Origin: Sporolactobacillus sp. CQH2019
GTDB taxonomy: Bacteria > Bacillota > Bacilli > Bacillales > Sporolactobacillaceae
Length of the DNA: 64,000 nt
Direction of reading: 5' to 3'
Assembly (NCBI RefSeq): GCF_028765345.1
Contig: NZ_JARAJZ010000009.1
Coordinates: forward strand, 62,001-126,000
The notes under the pieces: generated by a model
What the model saw: the letters and a program-made list of their open reading frames with translations, nothing else
Database searches by the model: none
What the model was told of the DNA's origin: nothing
Program-made: the position numbers and the translations under genes
In this document: in pieces, positions 53,404 to 62,871 of the stretch
Layout: each line of letters starts with the position of its first letter
Numbering within the stretch: position 1 is the stretch's first letter

Positions 53404-55851
53404 TTACAGCGTCTGTTCTGTTCTGGCAATAATATCGTCCTGAGTTTCCTTAGAAAGGACAGTGAAGAATGCCGAATACCCGGCCACTCTCACAATTAGG
53501 TCACGATAATTTTCCGGATGCTTTTGCGCGTCAATCAATGTCTCTCGCGAAACGATATTATACTGAACATGGTAACCATGAAGACGATTGAAGAACGTTC
53601 TCAACAAAGCGATCAGTTTCATGCAGTTTTCATCATTCTGCAGAATCTGCGGCGACATTTTCTGGTTTAACAGGACACCTCCAGTGATATCCTCCGTCGG
53701 TAATTTCGATACCGATTTAAAAACAGCAGTCGGTCCATCCTGATCCATCGAATGTTCCGGAGAGCATCCCTCAGCCAGGGCGGTGCGTGCATGACGGCCA
53801 TCCGGCGTAGCCAGTGTGCTGTGGCCCTGACCGACGTTAGCCGAAATTGAGGAGGTGCCGGCATAGCGGAGACCGCCGATCGGGCCTCGGCCATAACGCG
53901 TATTTTTATATTTCGAGATTTCATCAATATACGGATGATAGGCTTTCGCAATCAATTCATCCACATAATCATCGTCGTTGCCATATTTAGGTGCCTCGTT
54001 CAGCAGCATCTGACGAATTCCTTCACCCTTTTCGCCGGCAAAATCACTCGTCAGCGCATCCCACAATTCCTGACGGCCAATTTTTTTATCTTCGTAAACC
54101 AGTTTTTTAACGGCAGCCAGTGAATCAGCAAGATTGGCAATGCCTACCTGCAGACCACTGATAAAATCATAAACGGCACCTCCCTCTTTGAGGGTCTTGC
54201 CGCGGCCGATGCAATCATCAGTCAATACTGAACAGAGGATGTCCGGGCAATCCTGTTCCAGGACCAGATCACAGGTGTTTTCAATAATGACACTCTGCCG
54301 CGTTATTTCACGAAGCGCTTTGTCCCAGGCTTTTTCAAGATCAGCATACGATTCCATATCAACGAAGTGGCCGCTGCCTTCCAGGAGCTTCTTTCCGGAT
54401 TCCGGATCGACCCCATTATTCATTACAATTAACAGTGTGCGCGGAAAATTGATGAAGCTCATTCCTGTACAGCGGTAGCCCCATTTCCCCGGCACCGCTG
54501 TTTCGACACAGCCGATTGCACTGTAATTATACGCATCTTTTTCCTTGATTCCGCGTCTAATAAATGAAGGAATAATGACTTCATCGTTGTTGAATGCCGG
54601 CATACCCATGCCCAGCTTGATCACCTCAACACATTCGCGCATAAAGTCATCGCTTAATCCACGATGATAACGAACAGTCAGGTTCGGCTGCGGCAGATGC
54701 GCCTGAGCAACGCTCCGTAAAATCAGATAAGAAAGGTCATTTACAGCGTCCTTTTTTCCTGCTGTCTGTCCGCCGACTGTTACGTTCTGATAAAGCGGAC
54801 TGCCGGCGCTGAATTCCGTATGCCCCCAGGAACGGACTTTGTTGATCGTCAGCGTCTTCATCCACAAGTTTGTCAGCAGTTCGCACGCCTGATCAGGCGT
54901 GATCCGTGCTTTGTCAAGATCGCGCTGGTAGAAAGGATACAGATACTGATCCATTCGCCCGTAAGAAACTGAATGACCATTAGATTCTATTTGGAGAACC
55001 AAGTGAACCAGCCAGACAGACTGAACGGCCTCATAAAAAGTCTCTGCCGGTTCGTAAGGAACCTTATTTAGAATGCGGGACATTTTCAATAATTCAGCTT
55101 TTCTTTCCAGATTCTTTTCTTCTTCCGCTCTTTTGGCAGCCAGATCAGCATAACGTTTAGCAAAATCCTTCATCGCCTTCATTACTCTAAGGCTTGCTTC
55201 ATAAAAATAGAGCTTCTTTTGATCTTCAATATCGGTCAAATCCAATTTGCTCTTTGCATCTATAACGCGTTTTTCAAATGACTTCAAACCGTAGTTAATC
55301 ACATTTTTGTAATCTACAGCAATATGCCCGTCACCTGAAGTAATATTTCCATCAGCACCGATAATTCCTAAATCGTAAAAAACTCGGCTCTGTGCCGGAA
55401 AAGCAGCGAGTCCGCGATCTTCAAGCGTGTTATGCTGCCAGAAAGGAGCGATTTCTCTCAACTGCTTTTTTGTCTCTTCGGTGATATAAAAAATATCGCC
55501 GGGACGTTTTTCAAAAGTGTCCAGTTCATCAATAACCCAGTTCATGGAGTATTCCGGATAGACCGGCGCCCAGCGATTGGACCGGGCCTGATTTCCGGCA
55601 AGCAGGGTATCATTCTCAATGTAGATCGACATATGCTCCAGAATATTTTCCAGCATATAAGCACGTTTCATGTCAAGCTGTTCATCTGCATGTTCTGTAT
55701 AACTTTGTGTAACCAAAATAGCCCGTTCAGCATCAATGTAAGGCTTGGCATCAAGAATTGTGTCCCGATAATGTTTCATTTTCGGTGTCAATTGTCCAAA
55801 ATGCGACTTTTTTCCTGAAGCCGTTGTTTTAGCCGCTGATTCTGCCGTCAT
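53404..55851 (-). CDS. Glycyl radical enzyme of the YbiW/PflF (PFL2-like) type
   Basis: Oxygen-sensitive radical enzyme of 815 residues. The PFL-like domain contains the active-site loop SAIGCVETAVPGKWGYRCTG (thiyl Cys448, acid/base Glu450) and the C-terminal glycyl radical motif RVAGYSAFF with Gly791. The whole protein follows E. coli YbiW closely from memory (GRMDQYLYP, NNDE, PKYGNDDD, GTSSISANV, YNIVSRETL). It is a lyase/dehydratase-type member, not pyruvate formate-lyase. YbiW-type enzymes have been proposed to open a phosphorylated anhydrosugar; that assignment is not tested here. The ATG follows AGGGGAGG by seven bases. The activating enzyme is encoded divergently at 56871. Confidence 0.92.
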   Translation of the reverse strand: MTAESAAKTTASGKKSHFGQLTPKMKHYRDTILDAKPYIDAERAILVTQSYTEHADEQLDMKRAYMLENILEHMSIYIENDTLLAGNQARSNRWAPVYPEYSMNWVIDELDTFEKRPGDIFYITEETKKQLREIAPFWQHNTLEDRGLAAFPAQSRVFYDLGIIGADGNITSGDGHIAVDYKNVINYGLKSFEKRVIDAKSKLDLTDIEDQKKLYFYEASLRVMKAMKDFAKRYADLAAKRAEEEKNLERKAELLKMSRILNKVPYEPAETFYEAVQSVWLVHLVLQIESNGHSVSYGRMDQYLYPFYQRDLDKARITPDQACELLTNLWMKTLTINKVRSWGHTEFSAGSPLYQNVTVGGQTAGKKDAVNDLSYLILRSVAQAHLPQPNLTVRYHRGLSDDFMRECVEVIKLGMGMPAFNNDEVIIPSFIRRGIKEKDAYNYSAIGCVETAVPGKWGYRCTGMSFINFPRTLLIVMNNGVDPESGKKLLEGSGHFVDMESYADLEKAWDKALREITRQSVIIENTCDLVLEQDCPDILCSVLTDDCIGRGKTLKEGGAVYDFISGLQVGIANLADSLAAVKKLVYEDKKIGRQELWDALTSDFAGEKGEGIRQMLLNEAPKYGNDDDYVDELIAKAYHPYIDEISKYKNTRYGRGPIGGLRYAGTSSISANVGQGHSTLATPDGRHARTALAEGCSPEHSMDQDGPTAVFKSVSKLPTEDITGGVLLNQKMSPQILQNDENCMKLIALLRTFFNRLHGYHVQYNIVSRETLIDAQKHPENYRDLIVRVAGYSAFFTVLSKETQDDIIARTEQTL

Positions 55852-55905
55852 TATGAAGCCTCCCCTATATTGCTTTTGAATTTACTTATTCTTTCTTACG
55901 AAACC

Positions 55906-55934
55906 ATAATAGCATCTAATGTAAACGTGATCAA
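55906..55934 (-). promoter_or_regulatory. Promoter of the glycyl radical enzyme gene with overlapping cre-like site
   Basis: On the minus strand TTGATC and TATTAT are spaced by 17 bases, 55 bp before the start codon. The sequence TGTAAACGTGATCA (plus strand 55920-55933) overlaps the -35 and spacer and matches a CcpA cre consensus with one difference. A related TGTAAACGATCA lies at 56005-56016. Catabolite repression is therefore plausible. Confidence 0.6.
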
Positions 55935-56013
55935 TGCTTATCCGCCGATTCTCTCTAATATCCCTGAAAATGGTCATTTGTGCATATTTGCTTATGCAGC
56001 TGAATGTAAACGA

Positions 56014-56680
56014 TCACCCGCTATCTGTCATAAGCTGGCCTGTGTCTGAATCCAGCCTGCTGTCAGTATAGATCTCCTGGACTTCATCCAGGTTAAATGG
56101 TTCAACCGGGCTTCTTTCATAAGGCTTGCTTGAATCCGTAAGAATCACTATTTTCTAACTGGACAAAGCCATCGTCTGCACCCTTTCGGCGCTCATCATG
56201 TCATTCTCAAAGAAACCGGTTTTTTTATCAAAACCGTCCGTTCCGGCAAAAAAGCCACGTGAATTTTGTTTCGCAGCCAGACCGACGGTCACTTATGAAT
56301 CATTTTGATAAATTCCTCCGGAAACAACTGAATGGATGCCTTTATATTTTTTTATACAGAGAGTGATAAAAAAGAATTTTTAATGGGTATTATAACCTGT
56401 TTTGTCATGGCGATTTTCTCAGCCGGCAAGGTCCAGGACTTGGATTGTTTCATTATCATGGACCGATTTAGCAGCCGATCAGGCGATTCTTTTTTTACAT
56501 CGTAATTTTTGCCGATCTGTAGCCATATCGTCGGCATGATTCATTATTGCATAGCCGTGTTTTCTCTGAAGCAGCCCCTCGATTTCAGCCGGTCTAAGTC
56601 TTTCCTGACGATCACTTTTGATACATTCAACAATTCGGCCGGCGCATTTACCATCTATTTTGTCCGATCATTAACGATGT
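56014..56680 (-). pseudogene. Decayed DeoR/GlpR family regulator
   Basis: Read on the minus strand, pieces of a DeoR regulator appear in order. They are a helix-turn-helix (PAELLNVSKVIVRKDLDRLK), the sensor-domain start (GIHSVVSGGIYQ, then VTVGLAAKQNSRGFFAGTDG) and FDKKTGFFENDMMSAERVQ. The last piece is KIVILTDSSKPYERSP, then EVQEIYTDS near the end. In-frame stops (TAG before the HTH at about 56655 and in the sensor domain near 56157) and frame changes between pieces show the gene is dead. It lies between the glycyl radical enzyme and its activase and was probably their local regulator. Only promoter sequence remains in the rest of the 55852-56870 spacer. Confidence 0.85.
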
Positions 56681-56870
56681 TTCACAAATCATTTTCACGT
56701 GACATTCAAGGTTCAAAATCATTGTCCCCCTTCCCGCACCGCATTATTATACTGAAGAGACAATATTCTTCAGTTTAGTTTCTTTCACAACTTATACATA
56801 TTTCAAGCGTAATAACCATGATATAATTATAAAAGAAAAATAGTGTATTAACAGAAGTGAGGTTTTAAGA

Positions 56871-57749
56871 ATGGAAACGTTTTCTGAAAATAAGCTGAAT
56901 CACACATTTCACAACGAAAAAAAAGACTTAAAGGGACTCATTTTTAATATTCAGAAGTTCAGTATCAATGATGGAGAGGGTATACGTACCGTTGTTTTTT
57001 TTAAGGGATGCCCGCTGAGATGTGCTTGGTGTTCGAATCCTGAATCTCAGAGAGCCCGGCCTGAACAAATGCGCGACGATACGCACGGGGGTTTTACAAC
57101 GGTCGGAGAATATATGAGTGTCTCGGAAATTATGAAAGTGATCAGGCAGGATCGTGATTTTTATGAAGAATCCGGAGGCGGTGTCACCTTTTCCGGCGGA
57201 GAGGTCCTCAATCAGGCAAGGTTCGCAATTGAACTTGCTAAGGCGATCAAGAATGAAGGAATTCATCTCGCCTGTGAAACAACCGGTTATACGGCACCAA
57301 GTTTGTTTAAAGAATTCATTAAATACATGAACTTTATGTTTTTTGATGTCAAACAGTGGAACAGTCAGAAACATCATGAGGGAACAGGTGTTAATAATGA
57401 ATTAATTCTTCAGAATCTGCAGACTGCTGTAAAGGCCGGAAAGGATCTTTTGGTCAGAATCCCTGTCATTCCGCAATTTAACGATACATTGGGCGATGCC
57501 ATTCATTTTGGCGAGCTATTTAATAAGGTGGGAATAAAAAAGGTTGAATTGCTGCCCTTTCATCAATTCGGTCTCAAAAAATATGATCAGCTTGGCCGAG
57601 AATATATGTTGAAAGATGTTGCTCAACTGCATGGGGAGGATCTTCTGGACTATAAAAAAATGTTGAACAAAGCAGGCATCGCGGTCAAACTGGACGGGAT
57701 ATGGTCTCCTGGTACAGATTCTGTCGCTGCGCGAGAAACCAGAGACTGA
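56871..57749 (+). CDS. Glycyl radical enzyme activating enzyme (radical SAM)
   Basis: Radical SAM protein of 292 residues that would install the glycyl radical on the neighbouring enzyme. The SAM cluster motif is GCPLRCAWC (Cys47, Cys51, Cys54), followed by SGGGVTFSGGEVLNQ, ETTGYT and LLPFHQFGLKKY, all typical of PflA/YbiY proteins. Unlike YbiY and other PFL2-type activases, it lacks the Cys-rich double [4Fe-4S] insert after the SAM motif; only about 20 residues (PESQRARPEQMRDDTHGG) are left there. The ATG follows GAGG by eight bases, with a TATAAT about 45 bp upstream. It is divergent from its partner with a deoR pseudogene between. Confidence 0.92.
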   Translation: METFSENKLNHTFHNEKKDLKGLIFNIQKFSINDGEGIRTVVFFKGCPLRCAWCSNPESQRARPEQMRDDTHGGFTTVGEYMSVSEIMKVIRQDRDFYEESGGGVTFSGGEVLNQARFAIELAKAIKNEGIHLACETTGYTAPSLFKEFIKYMNFMFFDVKQWNSQKHHEGTGVNNELILQNLQTAVKAGKDLLVRIPVIPQFNDTLGDAIHFGELFNKVGIKKVELLPFHQFGLKKYDQLGREYMLKDVAQLHGEDLLDYKKMLNKAGIAVKLDGIWSPGTDSVAARETRD

Positions 57750-57903
57750 ATCAGTGCTTCATCCATTTACCATGAAATCGACTCGCCTTCAGAAGTGGAT
57801 TCAGAGGTGATGTATTTGCAGTTAAATGTGATCTCGACATGGCTGAAGGGGCATGTAATAATAAATCGGATTAAAATCTGAATCGCATAAGGGCGGCTGT
57901 AAA

Positions 57904-58266
57904 ATGAGAGATCTGTCCATTTTGATTTTCATGACCCTTATTGTCGGGTTACTGGTATGGTCCGGTTTATCCGGAATCAGGATCTTTTTCTTGCAGGCCC
58001 GCGGGCTGCCGCGATTACCCTCGGCATCATCGGCTTGCTGCTCTGTATGCTAGGCGTCAGTAAATTCATATCTGCAGCACCGGCACACCCCGCTGTCCAT
58101 TCTGGGCTATTTATTGGGTACAGTCGCCGCAATCGCAGTTTTATCGCAGATATTTAAATGGGAGCTGCCATGGGTAGGAGATCCGCGGACAGCTCTGATT
58201 GTTCTCGCTGTCTGCATGATCGCAAAATCGTTTATCGCAAGGTTCTATTACCTGCTGAATAAATAA
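57904..58266 (+). pseudogene. Small multi-helix membrane protein, two apparent frameshifts
   Basis: Hydrophobic protein segments follow each other in all three forward frames. MRDLSILIFMTLIVGLLVWS starts at the ATG at 57904, then ITLGIIGLLLCMLGVSKFIS near 58010-58075, then SILGYLLGTVAAIAVLSQIF through ARFYYLLNK, ending at a TAA at 58264. Joined, they give an approximately 120-residue protein with about four membrane helices. Either the gene is inactive or two base errors exist in the sequence. Family unknown. Confidence 0.6.
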
Positions 58267-58700
58267 GGATGGAATCTCTATAAGAAAAATCAAATTCTCG
58301 AGGCTGCCGTTGCCTGATCTTAGATAGAGAGCCCTGATAAGCCGGAGCCGGACGGCAGCGTGGAGACATGATAAGCAGCAGAACCGGGCTGACCATAACC
58401 ATAGAAAAATGAATGACTGCACTGGTGCAGATGATCAGATATTCCAAAGGTTAAGTTCTGAAAACTCACACCGCCGCTAAATAGGTAACCTACCCTATCC
58501 TTATCGCTTCTTCCTTCAAACGGCTTGATCCGATTTTTCTTAAAAAAGCATGCAGACCGTGGCCATTCAGATAGTAATCTTTTTATAACTGTCCATGAAT
58601 TAATTAATCCGCAGAATATCACTCAGGGTAACAATAAATCTGTAAATCTTTTTTTATCTAATAAAACGTATTTTTCGTGAATTTTTTTCAGTCTATGTGT

Positions 58701-58898
58701 TCATGCCTCCATCGAGCCGCATCCGAAATCTGTACCTGGATGATCAAACAATCCGTATATAAATGAAACGAAATTTATTCCGCCCGTTCCTTTATGACCG
58801 CGTCCTTTCCCGACCAACGCTTTATCTAAAAATGCTTCATTAATTTTGTCTCCATTTTGATAAAAAGCTTGTTTCAACTGCCCGATGCCTTCGTACAT
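58701..58898 (-). CDS. Hypothetical 65-residue protein
   Basis: The frame reads MYEGIGQLKQAFYQNGDKIN and continues with KGTGGINFVSFIYGLFDHPG. The composition is protein-like, but there is no clear ribosome binding site and the readable frame continues about ten codons upstream of the ATG without another start. I do not recognise it; it may be a remnant. Confidence 0.3.
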   Translation of the reverse strand: MYEGIGQLKQAFYQNGDKINEAFLDKALVGKGRGHKGTGGINFVSFIYGLFDHPGTDFGCGSMEA

Positions 58899-59032
58899 GA
58901 GACTTTGACCGCCTGCCTTGTCGAACTGACCTTAGTGGTGGGCGGAAGAAAACGGAAAGCAATCATCCCTTTCATTCGCAGGGCAGGACCCCCGTCGCAA
59001 GGATGGCATTTAAGAAAAACCCAAATCAGCTT

Positions 59033-60910
59033 TTATGAGTATGAGGGTTGAATACTCATTTGTTCCCCATCCTCCCCGGTAAACTGGCTGTTAAAGAGTT
59101 CGGCATAAAACCCGCCTTTTTCCAGCAGCGTTTTGTGCGTTCCCCGTTCAATGATCCGGCCGTGATCGACAACAAGAATGAGATCGGCTTCACGGATCGT
59201 CGATAAACGGTGGGCAATGATAAAGCTGGTCCGATTTTTCATCAACGCCTTCGTCGCTTTTTGAAGATGCAGCTCGGTCCGCGTGTCCACGCTGCTCGTT
59301 GCCTCATCAAGAATCAGTATCGCGGCATCGGCCAATACCGCCCGGGCAATAGTCAGAAGTTGTTTTTCCCCTTCCGAAAGATTAGTTTTTTCCTCATTCA
59401 GTACTGTGTCATAACCGGCGGGAAGAGTACGGATGAAATGATCGGCGTGAACAGCTCTGGCTGCACCGATGATTTCCTGCTCCGTCGCCCCTTCTCGTCC
59501 GTACGCAATGTTGTCCCGAATGGTCCCCTGAAACAGCCATGTATCCTGAAGGACCATGCCGAACAGGCGATACAGGTTTTCCCTCTTCAGTTCATTGATG
59601 TCGGCGCCGTCGATCGTTATCCTTCCCCGGTCGCATGCATAAAACCGCATCAGCAAGTTGACAATTGTTGTTTTTCCCGCACCTGTCGGACCGACAATCG
59701 CTACCGACTGACCCGGCCGGACATCAAGGTTTATGTCTTCGATCAGCGGCTGATCCGCTTTATATCTGAAAGTGAGATGTTCGAAGCAGACACGGCCCCT
59801 GGGATCAGTAATGACTTCCGTGCGCCGATGGTCGCCTGCTTCTTCGGTCTCATCGAGGATCTCGAAAAGGCGCTCGGCAGAAGCGATTGTAGACTGGATA
59901 ATATTCGAGATATTGGCAATTTGGATTAAAGGCTGGCCGAACTGGCTCGTATACTGAATAAACGCCTGTATATTGCCAATAGCAATCGTACGGCCGGCGA
60001 CAAGAATGCCGCCGAAAATTGCGATCAGCACATAACCGATATTGCCGACAAACGTCATCAGCGGCATCATCATCCCCGAAAGAAACTGCGCTCTCCAGGC
60101 CGAATCGTATAAACGATCGTTAATCGCTCTGAACGTCCGTATCGATTGGGATTCATGACCGAAGGCTTTGATAATCAAATGCCCGGTAAACATCTCTTCG
60201 ACGTATCCGTTGAGCCAGCCGATGTTCTCCTGCTGCTGCTTAAAATATCGCTGAGAAGGCCTGGCAATCAATAGTATGCCGACAAGGCTCAGCGGAATGG
60301 TCAACAGCAGAACCGCTGTCAGCAGCGGGCTGATCATTAACATCATCGTGATCACGCCAAGAAAAGTGACGATGGCCGTGATTGATGCTGTGAGGCTTTG
60401 CTGCAGCGTGTTGCTGATGTTTTTTGAATCGTTGACCACCCGGCTGAGGACGTCGCCATAAGGATGAGAGTCAAAGTATTTCACCGGAAGCCGATCCAAT
60501 TTTTCGCCGACCTGGCGGCGAAGAATATAAACGATCTTTTGCGAAATGCCGCTCATCAGATATTGCATGATATAAGTAAATAATGAACTGAGTACGTACA
60601 AAGCCAGCAATATCAGTACTATCCGGCCGATATAGCGGAAATCGGGATGCGCTCCCGAAAGGCCCCTGATTCGTCTCATCATGCTTCTAAAAAGTTCTGT
60701 AGTAATATTCCCCATCAGCATCGGTGCAATAACCGTGAAAAGCGTACTTATAACTGCCATGGCAAAAACAGTCGCCAGTACTTTCCTATGCGGCCGCAGA
60801 TAAGTCAGGAGTCTTTTAAACGTCCCTTTAAAATTCTTGGGTTTTTGCACCAATTGCGGCGGCGCCGGTTTCGGCTTCTGCACCTTGCTGTGAGAATATT
60901 TTCCGCTCAT
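59033..60910 (-). CDS. ABC exporter half-transporter, canonical ATPase subunit
   Basis: Type IV ABC exporter of 625 residues: a basic, Pro-rich N-terminus (about 35 residues), six membrane helices (about 45-345) and an ATPase domain. Walker A is GPTGAGKTT, the signature is degenerate (NLSEGEKQLL), Walker B has the catalytic Glu (LILDEATSSVD) and the H-loop is canonical (IIAHRLST). It pairs with the gene just upstream (overlap ATGA), whose ATPase domain lacks the catalytic Glu, so the two form a heterodimer of the LmrCD/BmrCD/YheHI kind. The ATG follows GGAGG by seven bases. Such pumps often export drugs or lipids; the substrate is unknown. Confidence 0.92.
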   Translation of the reverse strand: MSGKYSHSKVQKPKPAPPQLVQKPKNFKGTFKRLLTYLRPHRKVLATVFAMAVISTLFTVIAPMLMGNITTELFRSMMRRIRGLSGAHPDFRYIGRIVLILLALYVLSSLFTYIMQYLMSGISQKIVYILRRQVGEKLDRLPVKYFDSHPYGDVLSRVVNDSKNISNTLQQSLTASITAIVTFLGVITMMLMISPLLTAVLLLTIPLSLVGILLIARPSQRYFKQQQENIGWLNGYVEEMFTGHLIIKAFGHESQSIRTFRAINDRLYDSAWRAQFLSGMMMPLMTFVGNIGYVLIAIFGGILVAGRTIAIGNIQAFIQYTSQFGQPLIQIANISNIIQSTIASAERLFEILDETEEAGDHRRTEVITDPRGRVCFEHLTFRYKADQPLIEDINLDVRPGQSVAIVGPTGAGKTTIVNLLMRFYACDRGRITIDGADINELKRENLYRLFGMVLQDTWLFQGTIRDNIAYGREGATEQEIIGAARAVHADHFIRTLPAGYDTVLNEEKTNLSEGEKQLLTIARAVLADAAILILDEATSSVDTRTELHLQKATKALMKNRTSFIIAHRLSTIREADLILVVDHGRIIERGTHKTLLEKGGFYAELFNSQFTGEDGEQMSIQPSYS

Positions 60911-62640
60911 AACGTTTCCTCCCTGTCCATTTGCGAAGCGACAATTTCCCGGTAGACCGGGCAGGATGCCATAAGTTCCTGATGCGTGCCGATGCCCGCT
61001 GTTTTTCCTTCATTTAAAACGATAATTTGATCAGCATGGACGATGGTGCTGATCCGCTGAGCAGCGACGATCACTATTGCAGAATTTGTTATTTTTTTCA
61101 ATTCTGCTCTCAATTCCATATCTGTTTTATAATCCAGTGCCGAGAAACAATCATCCAGCAGATAAACGGCCGGTTTCCTGAGCAGTGCACGGGCGATCGC
61201 CAGTCGCTGTTTCTGTCCGCCCGAAAGATTTTTTCCGCCCTGACTGATCAACGAATCGCAGCCGCCTGCCATCTTCCTGACAAAATTTTCAGCCTGGGCC
61301 AGGCGGATTGCCTGCCAGACTTTCTGATCCGTCGCTTGTTCATCTCCATACCGGACATTTTCAGCCACCGTACCGGTGAACAGTCCGGTTTTCTGGGGTA
61401 CGTAGCCGACCATGCCGCGCAATCTTTTCAGAGAGAGTTTCCTGATATCGACGCCGTTGAAAAGAATATTTCCGCTTTCAGGTTCATAAAATCTCAAGAT
61501 AAGATTCAGCAACGTTGATTTCCCCGCTCCTGTGCCGCCTATAACTGCCGTCGTTTCTCCCGGGCGAGCTGCAAATGACAAATGGGAGAGGGCCGGCTTT
61601 TCAGCACCGGGATAATAGTGTGTTACATCTTTGAACACGATGCCCGGTTCACTGTCTGCCGGCGAAAGATGAACCCTTGCCCCGTTATTATCGGCAGCGG
61701 TTCGGATATCCAGCACCTCATTGATCCGCGCGGCAGAAATCTGGGCTCTCGGAATCATGATAAAGAGCATCGCGCCCATCAGAATGGAAACCATGATCAG
61801 CATCGCATATTGTATAAAGGCCATCAGATCGCCGACCTGAATGGCGCCAACGTCGATACGCATGCTTCCGAACCAGACAATCGCAATAAGCGCTAGATTC
61901 ATAATCAGCATGATCAGCGGTACGGCCGCCGCCATGATTTGATTCACGCGAATCGCGGTCTGTGTTATTTCACGATTGGCCCGATTGAAGCGGCCAAGTT
62001 CGTGTTTCGTCTGATTGAAAGAACGAATAACGCGGATCCCCGTCAATATTTCGCGAAGAATCAGATTCAGTCGATCCGTTTTCACCTGAATTTGTTTAAA
62101 TAACGGCAGCCCCTTTTTGGCAAGGACCAGGATAGAAAGGAAAATAAGCGGCAGCACCACAGCAAGGACAAGGGATAACCGGGCATCTTTATAAACCGCC
62201 ATGATCAACCCGCCGATACACATCAATGGCGCCGTAGCTATCATTTTAAGAATCATCATACAGACTTGTTCAACTTGGGCAACATCATTTGTCGTCCGCG
62301 TAATCAGGGAAGCCGTACCGACTTGATCGAATGCCTGCAGCGGGAAAGCTTCCACGCGCGCAAATAATCGGTTGCGGACGTCGCGGCCAAAACCGGCCGC
62401 CGCCTTTGAAGCCAAATAATTAGCCGTCAAAGTAAATCCTCCGGCCAAAAGCGTCACAAGCAGCATGACGATTCCCAACTTCCAAATGTAAGGCAAATCC
62501 TTTTTGACAATACCCGTGTCAACAATTTCCGCCATGATAGTCGGCAAAAACAGATCGGCAAGAGATTCTAAAAAGACAAAAACGAGTGAAAAAACAATCG
62601 GCCAGCGATAGGGCAGCAGATATTTTGATAAACGAATCAT
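60907..62640 (-). CDS. ABC exporter half-transporter, degenerate ATPase subunit
   Basis: Membrane domain with six helices (about 15-310) plus an ATPase domain; 577 residues from the ATG at 62640, which lies nine bases after GGAGG. The frame is open further upstream, but that part lacks similarity. Walker A GGTGAGKST and signature NLSGGQKQRLAIARAL are intact, but Walker B ends in Asp instead of Glu (VYLLDDCFSALD) and the H-loop His is Gln (VAAQRIST). That is the pattern of the non-catalytic half in heterodimeric exporters, complementing the degenerate signature of the partner. Confidence 0.92.
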   Translation of the reverse strand: MIRLSKYLLPYRWPIVFSLVFVFLESLADLFLPTIMAEIVDTGIVKKDLPYIWKLGIVMLLVTLLAGGFTLTANYLASKAAAGFGRDVRNRLFARVEAFPLQAFDQVGTASLITRTTNDVAQVEQVCMMILKMIATAPLMCIGGLIMAVYKDARLSLVLAVVLPLIFLSILVLAKKGLPLFKQIQVKTDRLNLILREILTGIRVIRSFNQTKHELGRFNRANREITQTAIRVNQIMAAAVPLIMLIMNLALIAIVWFGSMRIDVGAIQVGDLMAFIQYAMLIMVSILMGAMLFIMIPRAQISAARINEVLDIRTAADNNGARVHLSPADSEPGIVFKDVTHYYPGAEKPALSHLSFAARPGETTAVIGGTGAGKSTLLNLILRFYEPESGNILFNGVDIRKLSLKRLRGMVGYVPQKTGLFTGTVAENVRYGDEQATDQKVWQAIRLAQAENFVRKMAGGCDSLISQGGKNLSGGQKQRLAIARALLRKPAVYLLDDCFSALDYKTDMELRAELKKITNSAIVIVAAQRISTIVHADQIIVLNEGKTAGIGTHQELMASCPVYREIVASQMDREETL

Positions 62641-62871
62641 AACTTGCATCCTCCGATTCGGGCTGATTTCCATTTTATCTAATCCGGGCAGAATGAAAAC
62701 GATTCCGCTATTCGGCCTGAAGAAAGGGGAAGAGGATCTTTCTCTTTCTCCTTCCTTGTCCGAAATGGAACGCACTCGTTCGGCATTCAGTCCCGGTCCT
62801 CAGGTTCTAAAAAGGCGGCTCACTTTCCCCGATTCCCGCCTGCTTAAATATGACGGGACGCTTCTCGGTTC

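Larger units (their letters stand above)
57750..59032. other. Spacer with a broken membrane-protein gene and a doubtful small frame
   Basis: Between the activase and the ABC exporter only the frameshifted gene at 57904-58266 and a 65-codon minus frame at 58701-58898 look protein-like. Other frames here are shadows or lack any signal. Confidence 0.4.
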
